NCBI RefSeq assembly: GCF_026241755.1
Contig: NZ_JAPJDA010000020.1
Location: forward strand, 1 to 64,000
Length of the DNA: 64,000 bases
Source of the DNA: Salinimicrobium profundisediminis
Lineage (GTDB): Bacteria > Bacteroidota > Bacteroidia > Flavobacteriales > Flavobacteriaceae
Direction of reading: 5' to 3'
In this document: positions 1-8,327 of the stretch, one piece after another
Position numbering within the stretch: the stretch's first letter is position 1
How the letters are laid out: every line of letters starts with the position of its first letter
Notes under the pieces: generated by a model
Database searches by the model: none
Seen by the model: only the letters and a program-made list of their open reading frames with translations
Told to the model about the DNA's origin: nothing
Translations under genes and position numbers: made by a program

Positions 1-1559
1 CCGTTTTCAGTAGCATTTTCAGAAACTTCATTTCCGGAATTAAGTCCGGTAATCAAAAAATCAGCTCCAAGGTCGGGAAGTGTGACCTTCATCTCCCATT
101 CCGCATGATTTATAACTGCCAGGGTTTTGTCCAGGCTGTTATTTCCGAAGGGATTTTTAACCACAATAGCATCGGGCATTAGCTCAAGCCTCCACACGCC
201 TTTTTCGAGCTTATCAAGAAAATAAGCTCCTTTGCCCTCATATTTTACTACAGGAGAACTTCCAACTCCTGCTATTTGCTTCAGTTTTTTGAGATTTTTC
301 GGCTGACTTTCGGTGGTATTGGTATAAATAAATTTTTCATCAGAATTCATTTCAGCAAGATCCTTTTCATAGCTAATCCTGAAATTTCCGAAGTTAAGAT
401 TAGCAGGATATTTGCCCAGATCTTCATTCATTGGCAACTCATGAAAAATCTCACCGCTAATCATCAACGCCAGGGCTTTTGAAGGTGTGTAAGCGAGGTT
501 CATGTAATGCGTGTCGTATTCGGTGTTATAGGGCGCCATGAAGGTGGGATCGTAAGCGAAATGAGTGCCAATCTGTATGCCGGCCTGCCTGATGCTACGT
601 GCCATAGCCGAATACATATAAGATTTCATCACATCGGCCGCATCAAACTCATAGACCAGTTTTGCCAGTCCGTGTTCCTCCCAAACCTCATCAAACGGAA
701 TCTCATAATTATTCACGTTGGGCAGGAGATTGCCCTCCAGTTCTTTTCCAAAGCCTAAACCGGTGGGATACCACTGGAAAGTCCCGCCGTCTATCCCGGC
801 TTTTGCGTAAGTTTCGGCCAACTGGATGCTATGGGTCACGTTATAGAAAATAGGCTTTTTTGTGCCGGTAGATTTCATGGAGGCGATCATCCTTTCAATA
901 AATTCCTGCACTTTCTCCGGACTCTCCCGGTGGTGCGGCTCATTACTGACTTCAAAAGCAATCACATTGGGCTCGTCTTTATAAGCAATATCCGTGTAAG
1001 GGTTCACGTGCTCAAGGAACTGGGCCAGGTAATTCTCCTGGGCTTTAATGGCATCGGGATGAGTGAGGCTGCCCTCTTTTCCGTATTTATGAGAAAAACC
1101 GGGAGTTTCTGTATCAGGTTCCGGCCAGCCACCGCCCCAATAGGCAATGGGCGTGAGTACGAAATTGATTCGGCGTTGCTTAAGTTCGTTTATAAGGAAA
1201 TCAAAATGGTCAAGATGCTCGTTTTTGAGAAGATTTCCCTCTACATCACTTATTTCGGTGTCCCAGATGTGAATACGGTACAGGTCAAAACCCAATCTGG
1301 AAAAATGGTAAACATCATTTTGCATCTCCTTTTTAAGATCCACTCCCATCTTCTTACCAGACCGAAAAGCATGGGCAAAAGGCACAGAATAATTCACCCC
1401 AAAACCTTTCACCTCCTCTTTATTATGCCCCCAGCGCATCACGCCGCTATCATCTACAAAAACATCTGCTTTTTTGCCATTTTTGACAGCCTGCGCCACA
1501 ACCGGATTCGCAACTGCGATACTCAGGGCCAGGAAAATTTTAAATCTAAAATTCTTCAT
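1..1559 (-). CDS. Secreted clan GH-A glycoside hydrolase (GH5-like), 3' end outside window
   Basis: The minus frame stays open from an ATG at 1559 to the window edge, giving 519 codons without a stop. Residues 1-23 form a signal peptide ending VVAQ, so export is expected. A TIM-barrel hydrolase follows. VSNEPHH carries the likely acid/base Glu207 after an Asn, and LVYEFDAAD carries the likely nucleophile Glu304; this pair is typical of retaining clan GH-A enzymes such as GH5. Beyond about residue 400 the protein looks like a beta-sandwich domain. Its start overlaps the end of the GH2-like remnant by 14 bases, and it is last in the run behind the DeoR-type regulator. Substrate cannot be read from sequence; the neighbouring amino-sugar genes suggest a glycan backbone hydrolase. 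Clan confidence is high, family number moderate. Confidence 0.8.
   Translation of the reverse strand, partial: MKNFRFKIFLALSIAVANPVVAQAVKNGKKADVFVDDSGVMRWGHNKEEVKGFGVNYSVPFAHAFRSGKKMGVDLKKEMQNDVYHFSRLGFDLYRIHIWDTEISDVEGNLLKNEHLDHFDFLINELKQRRINFVLTPIAYWGGGWPEPDTETPGFSHKYGKEGSLTHPDAIKAQENYLAQFLEHVNPYTDIAYKDEPNVIAFEVSNEPHHRESPEKVQEFIERMIASMKSTGTKKPIFYNVTHSIQLAETYAKAGIDGGTFQWYPTGLGFGKELEGNLLPNVNNYEIPFDEVWEEHGLAKLVYEFDAADVMKSYMYSAMARSIRQAGIQIGTHFAYDPTFMAPYNTEYDTHYMNLAYTPSKALALMISGEIFHELPMNEDLGKYPANLNFGNFRISYEKDLAEMNSDEKFIYTNTTESQPKNLKKLKQIAGVGSSPVVKYEGKGAYFLDKLEKGVWRLELMPDAIVVKNPFGNNSLDKTLAVINHAEWEMKVTLPDLGADFLITGLNSGNEVSENATEN
1475..1486 (+). repeat. 12-mer word TGCCATTTTTGA, copy 1
   Basis: Exact copy of the word found seven times in this window. 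It lies inside the GH5-like gene on the strand opposite its coding strand. Confidence 0.6.
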
Positions 1560-2091
1560 GATTGTTTATTTCAAAATGCTTGAAGTGGCCAGAAGTTGTA
1601 AAATTGTTGCTGTGTAATAACCTGGTGAAAATTCCAGCTTTGACATAAACGGAATCTTCATCAATAATTTTGTTGTTTTCTGCGGAAGTTAGCTCATAGG
1701 CTACCGGCAAAGGACTATTGTTTACCAATTTCCTTTTTTCATGTAAAAGTTTGGAAGATATGGAAACTACACCTGAAGTTTTTGGGGCGATATCTTTTGC
1801 TGAAACACCTGCTGAAAATGCCATTTTTGACACCTCTGCCAAAGTTAGAGTCAGCCGGGCCGCAACTTTTTTTGCACCAATCAACTCAAAGGCTTTCAAT
1901 TTCCTCTGAAACAATTCAGTAATAAAAAAAGCACCAAATGGATGGTACATTTCATTTGAAAATGAAGGGGTTTCCGGTTTCTTTTTCTCTACCCGATTTG
2001 CTGTAAGATAAAAGGGCACTTCTTTAGTATTGCTGTAGAAGGTAATATCTATAGTAAAATTGGGCTGCCAGTAATTGGCCAAATAAAACAT
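1546..2091 (-). pseudogene. Remnant of a GH2-type beta-galactosidase/mannosidase C-terminus
   Basis: This 181-residue frame has no signal peptide and no catalytic domain. Its order of motifs resembles the C-terminal immunoglobulin-like domains of large GH2 enzymes: a VxVYSN-like segment (ITFYSNTKEV), a KKKPET turn, a K-L-K-A strand followed by GAKKVA, then a second domain ending in AGIFTRLLHSNN, which resembles the usual GIATVxIxS strand. Many consensus positions are lost, and only 51 bases separate its start from the repressor gene, so the front of the parent gene is missing. I read it as a decayed fragment that may still be translated. It could instead be an unrecognised small protein. The assignment rests on remembered family patterns and not on an alignment. 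Confidence 0.45.
1819..1830 (+). repeat. 12-mer word TGCCATTTTTGA, copy 2
   Basis: Exact copy inside the GH2-like remnant. It is extended at the left to AAAATGCCATTTTTGA (from 1815), the same 16 bases as at 6505 and 34731. Confidence 0.6.
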
Positions 2092-2142
2092 TACGACTTG
2101 TTAGGCTCCTGTAAAAATAAGAAAATTAAAGCGCCCTAGGGT

Positions 2143-2904
2143 TTACTGCGCCTTAATTACTTCAATATTTTTCTTTTTTAAGGCTTCCTCCATTTCGGGT
2201 TCAATCCCTGCATCGGTCACTATTTTATCTATTTTATCGAAGCCACAAATAAATGCAAGTCCAGATTTTTTAAACTTAGAAGAATCGGCCACTACAATCA
2301 CTTCTTCGGCCACCTCAATCATGATTTGGTTGAGATAGGCTTCCTCCATATAATGTGTGTAAATTCCTGAATTTTCCTTTATGCCATCTACTCCAAGAAA
2401 GAGTTTATTACAATATAACTGCCTGAAGTTTCGCTCGGCCATGGGCCCCACTAAAGACATGCTGAATTCTTTTAAATAGCCGCCAGGCATAAAGACCTCC
2501 AGATTCTTGTATTGGGATAAATTATTTACAATGTCAAGGGCATTGCTAATTACAGTGAGGTTCTTAAAATCTTTCAGGTTTGTTGACAATTCGAAAGTTG
2601 TAGTTCCCGAATCTAAAATTATACTCTCGTCTTCATTGATGAGACTCACTGCTTTTTTCCCGATAAGACGTTTGTAATCGAGGTTTATTTTTTTCTTTTC
2701 CGAAACATTTAAAGCAATATTATTTGCTTTAAAAGCACCGCCATGAGCTCTTATTAAGAGTTTATTTTTTTCTAGCTTATCAAGATCATTGCGAATAGTA
2801 ACTTCACTCACGTTGAGCAACTGACTTAATTCGGTAACATTCACCTGGCCTGCATCATCTAGCTTTTCTAAAATAAGAGATCTGCGATACGCTGTTTTAT
2901 TCAT
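2143..2904 (-). CDS. DeoR/AgaR-family transcriptional repressor
   Basis: A 253-residue DeoR-family regulator. Residues 1-55 are the N-terminal helix-turn-helix with the family signature VTIRNDLDKLE followed by LIRAHGGA. The rest is the DeoRC sugar-phosphate sensor, with the phosphate-binding turn DSGTTTFEL and the strand KLFLGVDGI. The frame extends to a TTG at 2946, but the ATG at 2904 (MNKTAYRR) fits the family start. Relatives bind a phosphorylated intermediate of the pathway they control. Here the gene follows the agaS-kinase-aldolase run, separated by about 175 bases that contain a strong palindrome, and a CTTTCG box lies upstream of its own ATG. It probably represses itself, the catabolic run and susCD. 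Confidence 0.9.
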   Translation of the reverse strand: MNKTAYRRSLILEKLDDAGQVNVTELSQLLNVSEVTIRNDLDKLEKNKLLIRAHGGAFKANNIALNVSEKKKINLDYKRLIGKKAVSLINEDESIILDSGTTTFELSTNLKDFKNLTVISNALDIVNNLSQYKNLEVFMPGGYLKEFSMSLVGPMAERNFRQLYCNKLFLGVDGIKENSGIYTHYMEEAYLNQIMIEVAEEVIVVADSSKFKKSGLAFICGFDKIDKIVTDAGIEPEMEEALKKKNIEVIKAQ

Positions 2905-2930
2905 AACTTTTACGATTGATTCTTTAAGAA

Positions 2931-2936
2931 CGAAAG
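2931..2936 (-). promoter_or_regulatory. CTTTCG box upstream of the DeoR-type gene
   Basis: Read on the minus strand the sequence is CCTTTCGTTCTTAAAG, about 30 bases before the ATG at 2904. CTTTCGTTT-like repeats are the core of the E. coli AgaR operator as I remember it. This is a candidate autoregulatory half-site. Confidence 0.35.
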
Positions 2937-3001
2937 GATTTTGCAAAAATAATAAATTCCTACACTAATTTTAAGTTTCGGTAATTTACTGTCAATCTAG
3001 T

Positions 3002-3033
3002 AAATAAAGTTCTTCTTTCGAACAACTTTATTT
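3002..3033. promoter_or_regulatory. Palindrome with 14-base arms containing CTTTCG, candidate operator
   Basis: AAATAAAGTTCTTC (3002-3015) and GAACAACTTTATTT (3020-3033) pair at 13 of 14 positions around the loop TTTC. The centre contains CTTTCG (3015-3020), the word also present at 2931 and 8343. It sits between the amidohydrolase stop and the repressor gene. It lacks a proper T-run on the minus strand, so an operator is likelier than a terminator, although a weak terminator is not excluded. Confidence 0.45.
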
Positions 3034-3079
3034 AAATTTTGCTGATTTTTTTTAAAAGATAAAATTAATCCTCTCTTTC

Positions 3080-4072
3080 TTATGTAAGAAAACCGTAAGT
3101 TTTGATGGCATTATCACGAAAAATCTTTTCCAGAACTTCAGGTGGTAACGCAAGACCTTTAAAACTTCCGTCGAATTCGGGCGCAGTGAGCTCTTTAGAA
3201 GTGGCAAAAAAGTCCCAGTGGGCCTGCCACAATCCTTCAAACCTATTTTTAACTTCTTCATCAGTCATAGAACCATCTTCAATAACATCTGTACCATATA
3301 TTATCCGGTCCTGATATTTGATGAAAAATTCTCTCACTTTTTCATGATCTTCCATAGCCTGTAATTGTACATGACAAATACGTTCGGCTAAATCGGTCTT
3401 AGAATTAGGGAATTTTTCAAGCCTTTTGGCAACTTCGTCAAGGCTATATTCCATGCTAAAAAGGTGTAATCCCACATATTTTAAATCGGGGTGCTTGATC
3501 AACACATTATCCCTTGCCTGCATTTGTGCCTGATAGGAAGGATAGTCGGGATTCTTAAACATATGATATTCGGGATGACCGGCAAAATAATCGCGGTCAC
3601 TGTTAACCGTCATTTCTTCTAAGGGCAACCAGCAATTACGGGGTTCTCCCTGATGCCCAATAAGCAAAATGTCATTTTTAGCAAGATATTCGTAAATGGG
3701 ATCAAATCTTTTATCATCAACCATAACAAATTTCCCATCCTTATCTTTCACCGACTTATCCATCCCGATGTTCTTCCAAATTTTCACACCTGCAGCACCA
3801 TTAGCCAAACCAATCTTTATTTGCTGCATGGCATGAGGCAACCAGTCTTCAGTATTCCAGAATTTTGTATCAAAACTTGTGATGAATTTTATTCCCTGCG
3901 GATATTCTTTTTGAAGATCGTGAATAACTGCCTCCTGCTCCTCTATACTTTCAAAAAACGGAATATCAGTATTAATAGATAAGAACCTTGCATTCCATTT
4001 TTTTGCTGTATCGAGCTTAGCAGTAGAACGTGTATTTAAATGAACATGAGCATCTATAAAATTGTCTAACAT
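3080..4072 (-). CDS. Metal-dependent amidohydrolase (Amidohydro_2 type)
   Basis: A 330-residue cytoplasmic TIM-barrel hydrolase. The metal-binding pattern of the amidohydrolase superfamily is visible: His9 and His11 (DAHVH), a GVKIWK strand with Lys97/Lys100, His140 (LIGHQGEP), His203 (GLHLF) and Asp262 (YGTDV). It resembles Amidohydro_2 proteins more than NagA/AgaA deacetylases. It follows the aldolase by about 100 bases in the amino-sugar run and is the last gene before the regulator. Family members hydrolyse lactones, amides or carboxylates, so the substrate is not predictable. Because no NagA/AgaA-type deacetylase lies in the window, one possibility is that it removes an acyl group from a sugar intermediate; this is inference only. 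Confidence 0.8.
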   Translation of the reverse strand: MLDNFIDAHVHLNTRSTAKLDTAKKWNARFLSINTDIPFFESIEEQEAVIHDLQKEYPQGIKFITSFDTKFWNTEDWLPHAMQQIKIGLANGAAGVKIWKNIGMDKSVKDKDGKFVMVDDKRFDPIYEYLAKNDILLIGHQGEPRNCWLPLEEMTVNSDRDYFAGHPEYHMFKNPDYPSYQAQMQARDNVLIKHPDLKYVGLHLFSMEYSLDEVAKRLEKFPNSKTDLAERICHVQLQAMEDHEKVREFFIKYQDRIIYGTDVIEDGSMTDEEVKNRFEGLWQAHWDFFATSKELTAPEFDGSFKGLALPPEVLEKIFRDNAIKTYGFLT

Positions 4073-4176
4073 AATGATATTTTTTACTGATCACTTAAGG
4101 ATTCTCTTCACGTTAAGCCATCGGTTAATTCAGGTTTTGATTTTGACACATCTTTTCTTATCTTCTGAAGTAGGGC

Positions 4177-4998
4177 TTAAACGTTCTTTACCATTTCCAG
4201 TTTTTCAGAAACTAATTGAGTTATAGCCTGTGTTGCTATAGGAAATAATTTTCTAAGATCAATTTCTTCATTGGTAGCTAATCTTTCTTTTAAAGTATTC
4301 ATAAATATATTCTTGATCTCGGTGGCCAGGTTGATCTTACAAATTCCGTTAGAAATAGCTTCCTGCACCTGTTGATGTGGCACACCAGAACTACCATGTA
4401 ACACTAGTGTAGCCGCAGTACTTTTTGATATTTTTGAGAGTAACTCAATATCTAAATTAGGTTCTTCTTTATAAAACCCGTGGGCAGTCCCAATAGCAAT
4501 AGCAAGAGCATCGACACCGGTAGCTTCTACAAATTCTTTTGCTTCCCCGGGTTGGGTAAAGCCCTGTTGCCCGTGTTCCTGGCCAAGCTTGGCAACAAAA
4601 CCGAGCTCTGCCTCTACATGTGCCCCGTAACTTTTAGCCTTTTCAACAACTTCACGAGTAATTTTTATATTTTCTTCAAATGGAAGTTCGCTTCCGTCTA
4701 TCATTACAGAATCAAAACCTGCATCAAGGCAACGTTGCACCAGCGCTACAGAACCACCATGGTCAAGGTGAATCCAACCTTCAACGCCAAATTGCTTCAA
4801 GCCCGCCCTACCAAGTTTCACGGCAGTATCTAAACCCATATAATCTATAGAGCTTTGGGTAAGCTGAAGTATTATTGGCTCCCCAACATTTGCAGCGGCC
4901 TGCAGCACCCCGTGCAGCGTTTCAAGATTGTAAAAATTGGTAGCCAGTAAACCTCTTTTTTGAGTGGTAAATTCCTGTAATTTTTCCTTTAGGTTCAT
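4177..4998 (-). CDS. Class II ketose-bisphosphate aldolase (tagatose/fructose-1,6-bisphosphate)
   Basis: A 273-residue class II zinc aldolase of the GatY/KbaY/Fba family, which splits a ketose-1,6-bisphosphate into dihydroxyacetone phosphate and glyceraldehyde 3-phosphate. HLDHG carries the proton-transfer Asp79 and zinc ligand His80. Further zinc ligands fit Glu131 (AELG), His173 (GTAHG) and His201 (HGSSG), with NLATE near residue 224 for phosphate binding. The short length matches GatY/KbaY more than glycolytic FbaA. Two bases separate it from the upstream PfkB kinase, so the two are surely co-transcribed. Linked to an AgaS-type isomerase and a LacC-like kinase, tagatose-1,6-bisphosphate is the likely substrate; fructose-1,6-bisphosphate or a related sugar phosphate remains possible. 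Confidence 0.9.
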   Translation of the reverse strand: MNLKEKLQEFTTQKRGLLATNFYNLETLHGVLQAAANVGEPIILQLTQSSIDYMGLDTAVKLGRAGLKQFGVEGWIHLDHGGSVALVQRCLDAGFDSVMIDGSELPFEENIKITREVVEKAKSYGAHVEAELGFVAKLGQEHGQQGFTQPGEAKEFVEATGVDALAIAIGTAHGFYKEEPNLDIELLSKISKSTAATLVLHGSSGVPHQQVQEAISNGICKINLATEIKNIFMNTLKERLATNEEIDLRKLFPIATQAITQLVSEKLEMVKNV

Positions 4999-5000
4999 AC

Positions 5001-5945
5001 TTAAAGTTCTTTATTCTCGATTTGTTGTTTTTTTAATGCTATTTCTGAAGCGGTAGTAAATGCCGTGGTACCTCCTGCACAGGTTGTATTTAAAGACCCC
5101 ATAAGGTTGCCATTTTTTAAACAGGCTTTCCAGGAAGAGCCTTTGAGATATTCATGAATGAACCCGGCATTGAAAGAATCACCTGCACCTATGGCGTCTT
5201 TAAAATACCGATTGATAAAGGGAGGTTCAATTATTCGCTCGTTTCCAGAGATCAAAAGTGATCCTTCAGTCCCCATTTTAATAGCTACAGTATTTACTTC
5301 AGGTTTTAAGGCTAAAATTGCCTCCTCCAGGTTGTCTTTTTTGGTAAGATTGAGCAATTCAGACTGGTTTGGAAAAAAGATATCTACATAGGGCAGGACT
5401 TTTTTATAGTCAAAATCCCATTTATCTTCGGGGTCTACCTGCAAGTCAAGAGATGTAGTAAGCCCGGCGGCTTTAGCTTTTTTGAAAATTTCTAAAATAT
5501 CTGGTTTAATACCTTTCTGAAGGTAAAAATTGGAAAGGTGAAAGTGATCGAATTCATCTAATGCCCCCCACGGAATGTCACTAATTGTAAAATCTTCCAT
5601 CGCCCCACAATAAGTTACATTTGCCCTGTCCTGGTCGTAGTTCATAACTATGGTAATTCCGGTTTTGTGGGTATCAGATTTCCTAATATAGCCGGTATCT
5701 ACATTCTTCTTCTGAAGTTCAGTAAGCACAAATTCTCCAAACCTGTCTGCTCCAATTTTTCCGCAGAAAGAAGTGAGAGTCCCCATAGTTGCCACATTGG
5801 AAGCCATTATAGCTGAAGAACTACCAAGTGTAAAATCCATTTCTTCAGCAACAATTTCATCGCCTATTTTGGGAAATCCGTTGATGTTGTTTAAGATCAA
5901 ATCAATATTCAACTCCCCTACCACCAATAATTTTTTACGCCTCAT
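5001..5945 (-). CDS. PfkB-family (ribokinase-like) carbohydrate kinase
   Basis: A 314-residue PfkB kinase. The N-terminal sugar-binding signature is a variant, LGSSSAIMASNVATMG (residues 40-55), where most relatives have GGxxxN. The C-terminal signature DAIGAGDSFNAGF (250-262) supplies the anion hole and catalytic base Asp256. The FFPNQSE segment near 190 is the usual nucleotide-domain strand. It overlaps the next kinase gene by 11 bases and sits 2 bases ahead of the aldolase. Two PfkB-fold kinases in one operon suggest successive phosphorylations. Bacteroidota lack sugar PTS uptake, so this one may phosphorylate the free amino sugar while the LacC-like enzyme acts on tagatose-6-phosphate. 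Substrate is inferred. Confidence 0.85.
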   Translation of the reverse strand: MRRKKLLVVGELNIDLILNNINGFPKIGDEIVAEEMDFTLGSSSAIMASNVATMGTLTSFCGKIGADRFGEFVLTELQKKNVDTGYIRKSDTHKTGITIVMNYDQDRANVTYCGAMEDFTISDIPWGALDEFDHFHLSNFYLQKGIKPDILEIFKKAKAAGLTTSLDLQVDPEDKWDFDYKKVLPYVDIFFPNQSELLNLTKKDNLEEAILALKPEVNTVAIKMGTEGSLLISGNERIIEPPFINRYFKDAIGAGDSFNAGFIHEYLKGSSWKACLKNGNLMGSLNTTCAGGTTAFTTASEIALKKQQIENKEL

Positions 5946-6861
5946 GTATTATTTCCTTTATATCAACTCTTTGCAAAAGACTTTTTACATCATTTATTCT
6001 TAACTGGCCCAGGTCTTCAAAAAGGCAATTTGCAGCGCCACATGCTACTCCATATGCAGCTGTTTCTTCGATACTTAAATTCCTGGAAATGACATGTGCC
6101 AGTCCGGCTGTAAGACAATCGCCACTGCCTACCGTGCTTACCACTTTGTCTATTTTTACATTTGCCGATAGAACCCTGTTTTGATATGCAAGCACCAGCC
6201 CGTCTTTTCCCCTGGTTAAAGCCACCATCTCTACCTTACCACTCAGAAATTTCATTACATCTTGGATATCCTCACTCCCGCATAAATTTTTGGCTTCCTC
6301 CTGGTTTAAATGAAGCCCAAAAAACCCTTTTTTAAGTGCCTCCTTCAGTTGAATCCCAGTACAATCAAGTATCACGGGAACATTTTGTTTATTTGCTGCT
6401 TCAATAAGCTGCGCATAAGCATCTACGGGGGCATTTTCAGGCCAGGAACCCGCCATGCAAATTATCCTGGTATTACCAATTGCATCCTGGAAAAACTCTT
6501 TAAAAAAATGCCATTTTTGAGAGGTGAATTCAGGTCCAGGTTCAAGCAGTTCAGAATTATTTATCTCACTTTTACCCGACCGAAACGTGTAACACTTTCT
6601 ATTGTTACCTTCCAGCTCAATGCCTAAAGCAGCTACATTCTTCTGCGCACATTGGTCTTTAATCCAATTACCTGCACCTCCTGCCCATGCACCTATTAGG
6701 CTTGATGTATTACCTAACTCGGCAAGGGCAAGGGCCACGTGCACTCCCTTGCCTCCCGGAAATTCCTCCACCCGCTCTATGCGATTTACCCCACCTGCTT
6801 TAAAGGTGTCGATCCATGCATAAGTGTCTACAGAAGGATTTGGACAAACACTTAAGATCAT
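5935..6861 (-). CDS. 1-phosphofructokinase/tagatose-6-phosphate kinase family protein (LacC-like)
   Basis: A 308-residue kinase of the FruK/LacC/PfkB branch. It starts with the typical MILSVCPNPSVDTYAWID, and PGGKGVHVALALAELG (35-50) forms the sugar site. VGSGDCLTAGL near residue 245 carries catalytic Asp248. In this branch the enzyme phosphorylates a ketose phosphate to the 1,6-bisphosphate. Its ATG overlaps the stop of the agaS-like gene by 4 bases (6858-6861) and its end overlaps the next kinase gene, which implies translational coupling. The neighbouring isomerase and aldolase make tagatose-6-phosphate to tagatose-1,6-bisphosphate the most economical reaction. Fructose-1-phosphate kinase activity cannot be excluded from sequence. 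Confidence 0.85.
   Translation of the reverse strand: MILSVCPNPSVDTYAWIDTFKAGGVNRIERVEEFPGGKGVHVALALAELGNTSSLIGAWAGGAGNWIKDQCAQKNVAALGIELEGNNRKCYTFRSGKSEINNSELLEPGPEFTSQKWHFFKEFFQDAIGNTRIICMAGSWPENAPVDAYAQLIEAANKQNVPVILDCTGIQLKEALKKGFFGLHLNQEEAKNLCGSEDIQDVMKFLSGKVEMVALTRGKDGLVLAYQNRVLSANVKIDKVVSTVGSGDCLTAGLAHVISRNLSIEETAAYGVACGAANCLFEDLGQLRINDVKSLLQRVDIKEIIHEA
6509..6520 (+). repeat. 12-mer word TGCCATTTTTGA, copy 3
   Basis: Exact copy inside the LacC-like kinase gene, on the strand opposite its coding strand. It is part of the 16-base form AAAATGCCATTTTTGA (6505-6520). Confidence 0.6.
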
Positions 6862-8024
6862 GCTTTTGTACTATTTGGATAGTCATAAATCACCACACCC
6901 TCTACGACCCTGCTTATGGCACCAGATTTTGAGGGATTATCGGGGTCCAGGCCAAGCTCCAGGGAGGTGTATAATCCTAACAACTGCCCAACCAGGGCCA
7001 CTGTTACTATATAAAGTTCTTTTCCTTTTTCAAAATTAAGATCGATATTAAGAAGCGGATTTAATTCAACCTCCTGCTCCCTACCTATAGTAACACAAGC
7101 TATATTTCGCTCATCGCCGGCTATAGATTTAGCAAGATCTAATTCATATTGATATGCGTGGTCGTTTGATGAGAATAAGTAAACCATCAAAGTTTTTTCG
7201 TTGGTAACCGCCCTGGGGCCATGTCTAAATCCAAGAAAAGAATCGTGTTTGCAAATAACTATCCCATCAGAAAGCTCCTGAAGTTTAAGAGCACATTCGC
7301 GCGCAATTCCTAATAAAGGTCCAGATCCTAAAAAAACTACCCGCTCGTATTTTGCTGTAGCTATTTCTTTTAAATCTTTCTTTTTCGCAAGTATATTTTG
7401 AGCCTGTCGCACAAGAGAGGCTATTTCGCCTTTCTTTTCTTCTACATTTTCTTTACTAAAGATCAATAAAACACTAAGCAACATAGAAGAAAAACTTCCA
7501 GTCATAGCCAGACTCTTATCATTGGCACCTTCAGGCAATAAAAAAGCAAAGGCTGTTTTTGGATGAGCCAAAGCGTACTGAGCCAAGTCACCATCTTTAT
7601 TACAAGTAATCACCAAATGATAAGCCTCCTCACAGAACTGATTGACTAACTTCAGCGTTTCCAAACTTTCTGGACTATTCCCAGAACGGGCAAAAGACAC
7701 TAGCAAAGTAGGACGATTTACACACAAGAAATTTTCAGGATGAGTCACAACATCGGTCGTAGCTATAGCTCTTGTATCACGATTTGTTTGTTTTTGAATA
7801 ATACCCTGGGCTGCCTCGCCTATAAAAGCAGAAGACCCGGCACCAGCCAGAAGGATCTGCAATTCCTTTTTTGCCAAAATAGGCTGTAAATATTCATTTA
7901 TTTCCTTCGATCTCTGCCGAATCAACTCAAAGGTTAACCGCCATATTTCGGGCTGCCCTGTAATCTCCTGTTGCGTGTATATATTCACAAATTTTATTTT
8001 TAAGATGGGTGATAAAGTTGACAA
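6858..8024 (-). CDS. agaS: AgaS-type SIS-domain sugar-phosphate deaminase/isomerase
   Basis: A 388-residue protein with two SIS folds closely matching AgaS over its full length. The motifs are AGAGSSAFIGE, a TTDVVTHPENF segment, LLVSFARSGNSPES, a FLGSGPLLGIARE strand, FLGFRHGPRA and a C-terminal SKSGAISRVVEGV. AgaS converts galactosamine-6-phosphate to tagatose-6-phosphate and ammonia in the cytoplasm. The track start is a TTG at 8024; a GTG at 7988 (VNIYTQQEI) is a good alternative, and no ATG is available. It is the first gene of the minus-strand catabolic run, divergent from susC across 385 bases. A related SIS isomerase for another sugar, for example in sulfoquinovose breakdown, is an alternative, but the AgaS likeness is strong. 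Confidence 0.88.
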   Translation of the reverse strand: MSTLSPILKIKFVNIYTQQEITGQPEIWRLTFELIRQRSKEINEYLQPILAKKELQILLAGAGSSAFIGEAAQGIIQKQTNRDTRAIATTDVVTHPENFLCVNRPTLLVSFARSGNSPESLETLKLVNQFCEEAYHLVITCNKDGDLAQYALAHPKTAFAFLLPEGANDKSLAMTGSFSSMLLSVLLIFSKENVEEKKGEIASLVRQAQNILAKKKDLKEIATAKYERVVFLGSGPLLGIARECALKLQELSDGIVICKHDSFLGFRHGPRAVTNEKTLMVYLFSSNDHAYQYELDLAKSIAGDERNIACVTIGREQEVELNPLLNIDLNFEKGKELYIVTVALVGQLLGLYTSLELGLDPDNPSKSGAISRVVEGVVIYDYPNSTKA

Positions 8025-8288
8025 TTTAACTGTTCAAGTAAAACTACAAAAAATTTGTCTTTACAAAAGAAATGAAATATTTCGGAAATTAAAAATATTC
8101 GTTTGCCTATTATTTAGCTAATTAATACTTCCGCATTTAAATTAATTTATATACACCTCCAATTTTACAATTTTTAAAATTTATTCAGAATAGAGGCGAA
8201 ACCCTTATATTATAAGGCATTCATTACAGAAAATACATCCATAAACAGTAAAACACTCATAATTCCATAAATAATTATTAATATTTTG

Positions 8289-8319
8289 TTTGGAATTAAT
8301 ACGCAAAAACATAACTTAG
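8289..8319 (+). promoter_or_regulatory. Bacteroidota-type promoter candidate for susC
   Basis: TTTG (8289-8292) and TAACTTAG (8312-8319) are separated by 19 bases. The -7 box differs from TAnnTTTG at one position. A start just after it gives a leader of about 85 bases before the susC ATG. Confidence 0.45.
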
Positions 8320-8327
8320 CAGAAGTT

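Noticed and set aside
831-1583. 250-codon open frame on the plus strand
   Set aside because: It is the antisense shadow of the GH5-like gene, has no protein-family features, and the minus frame carries a signal peptide and catalytic motifs.
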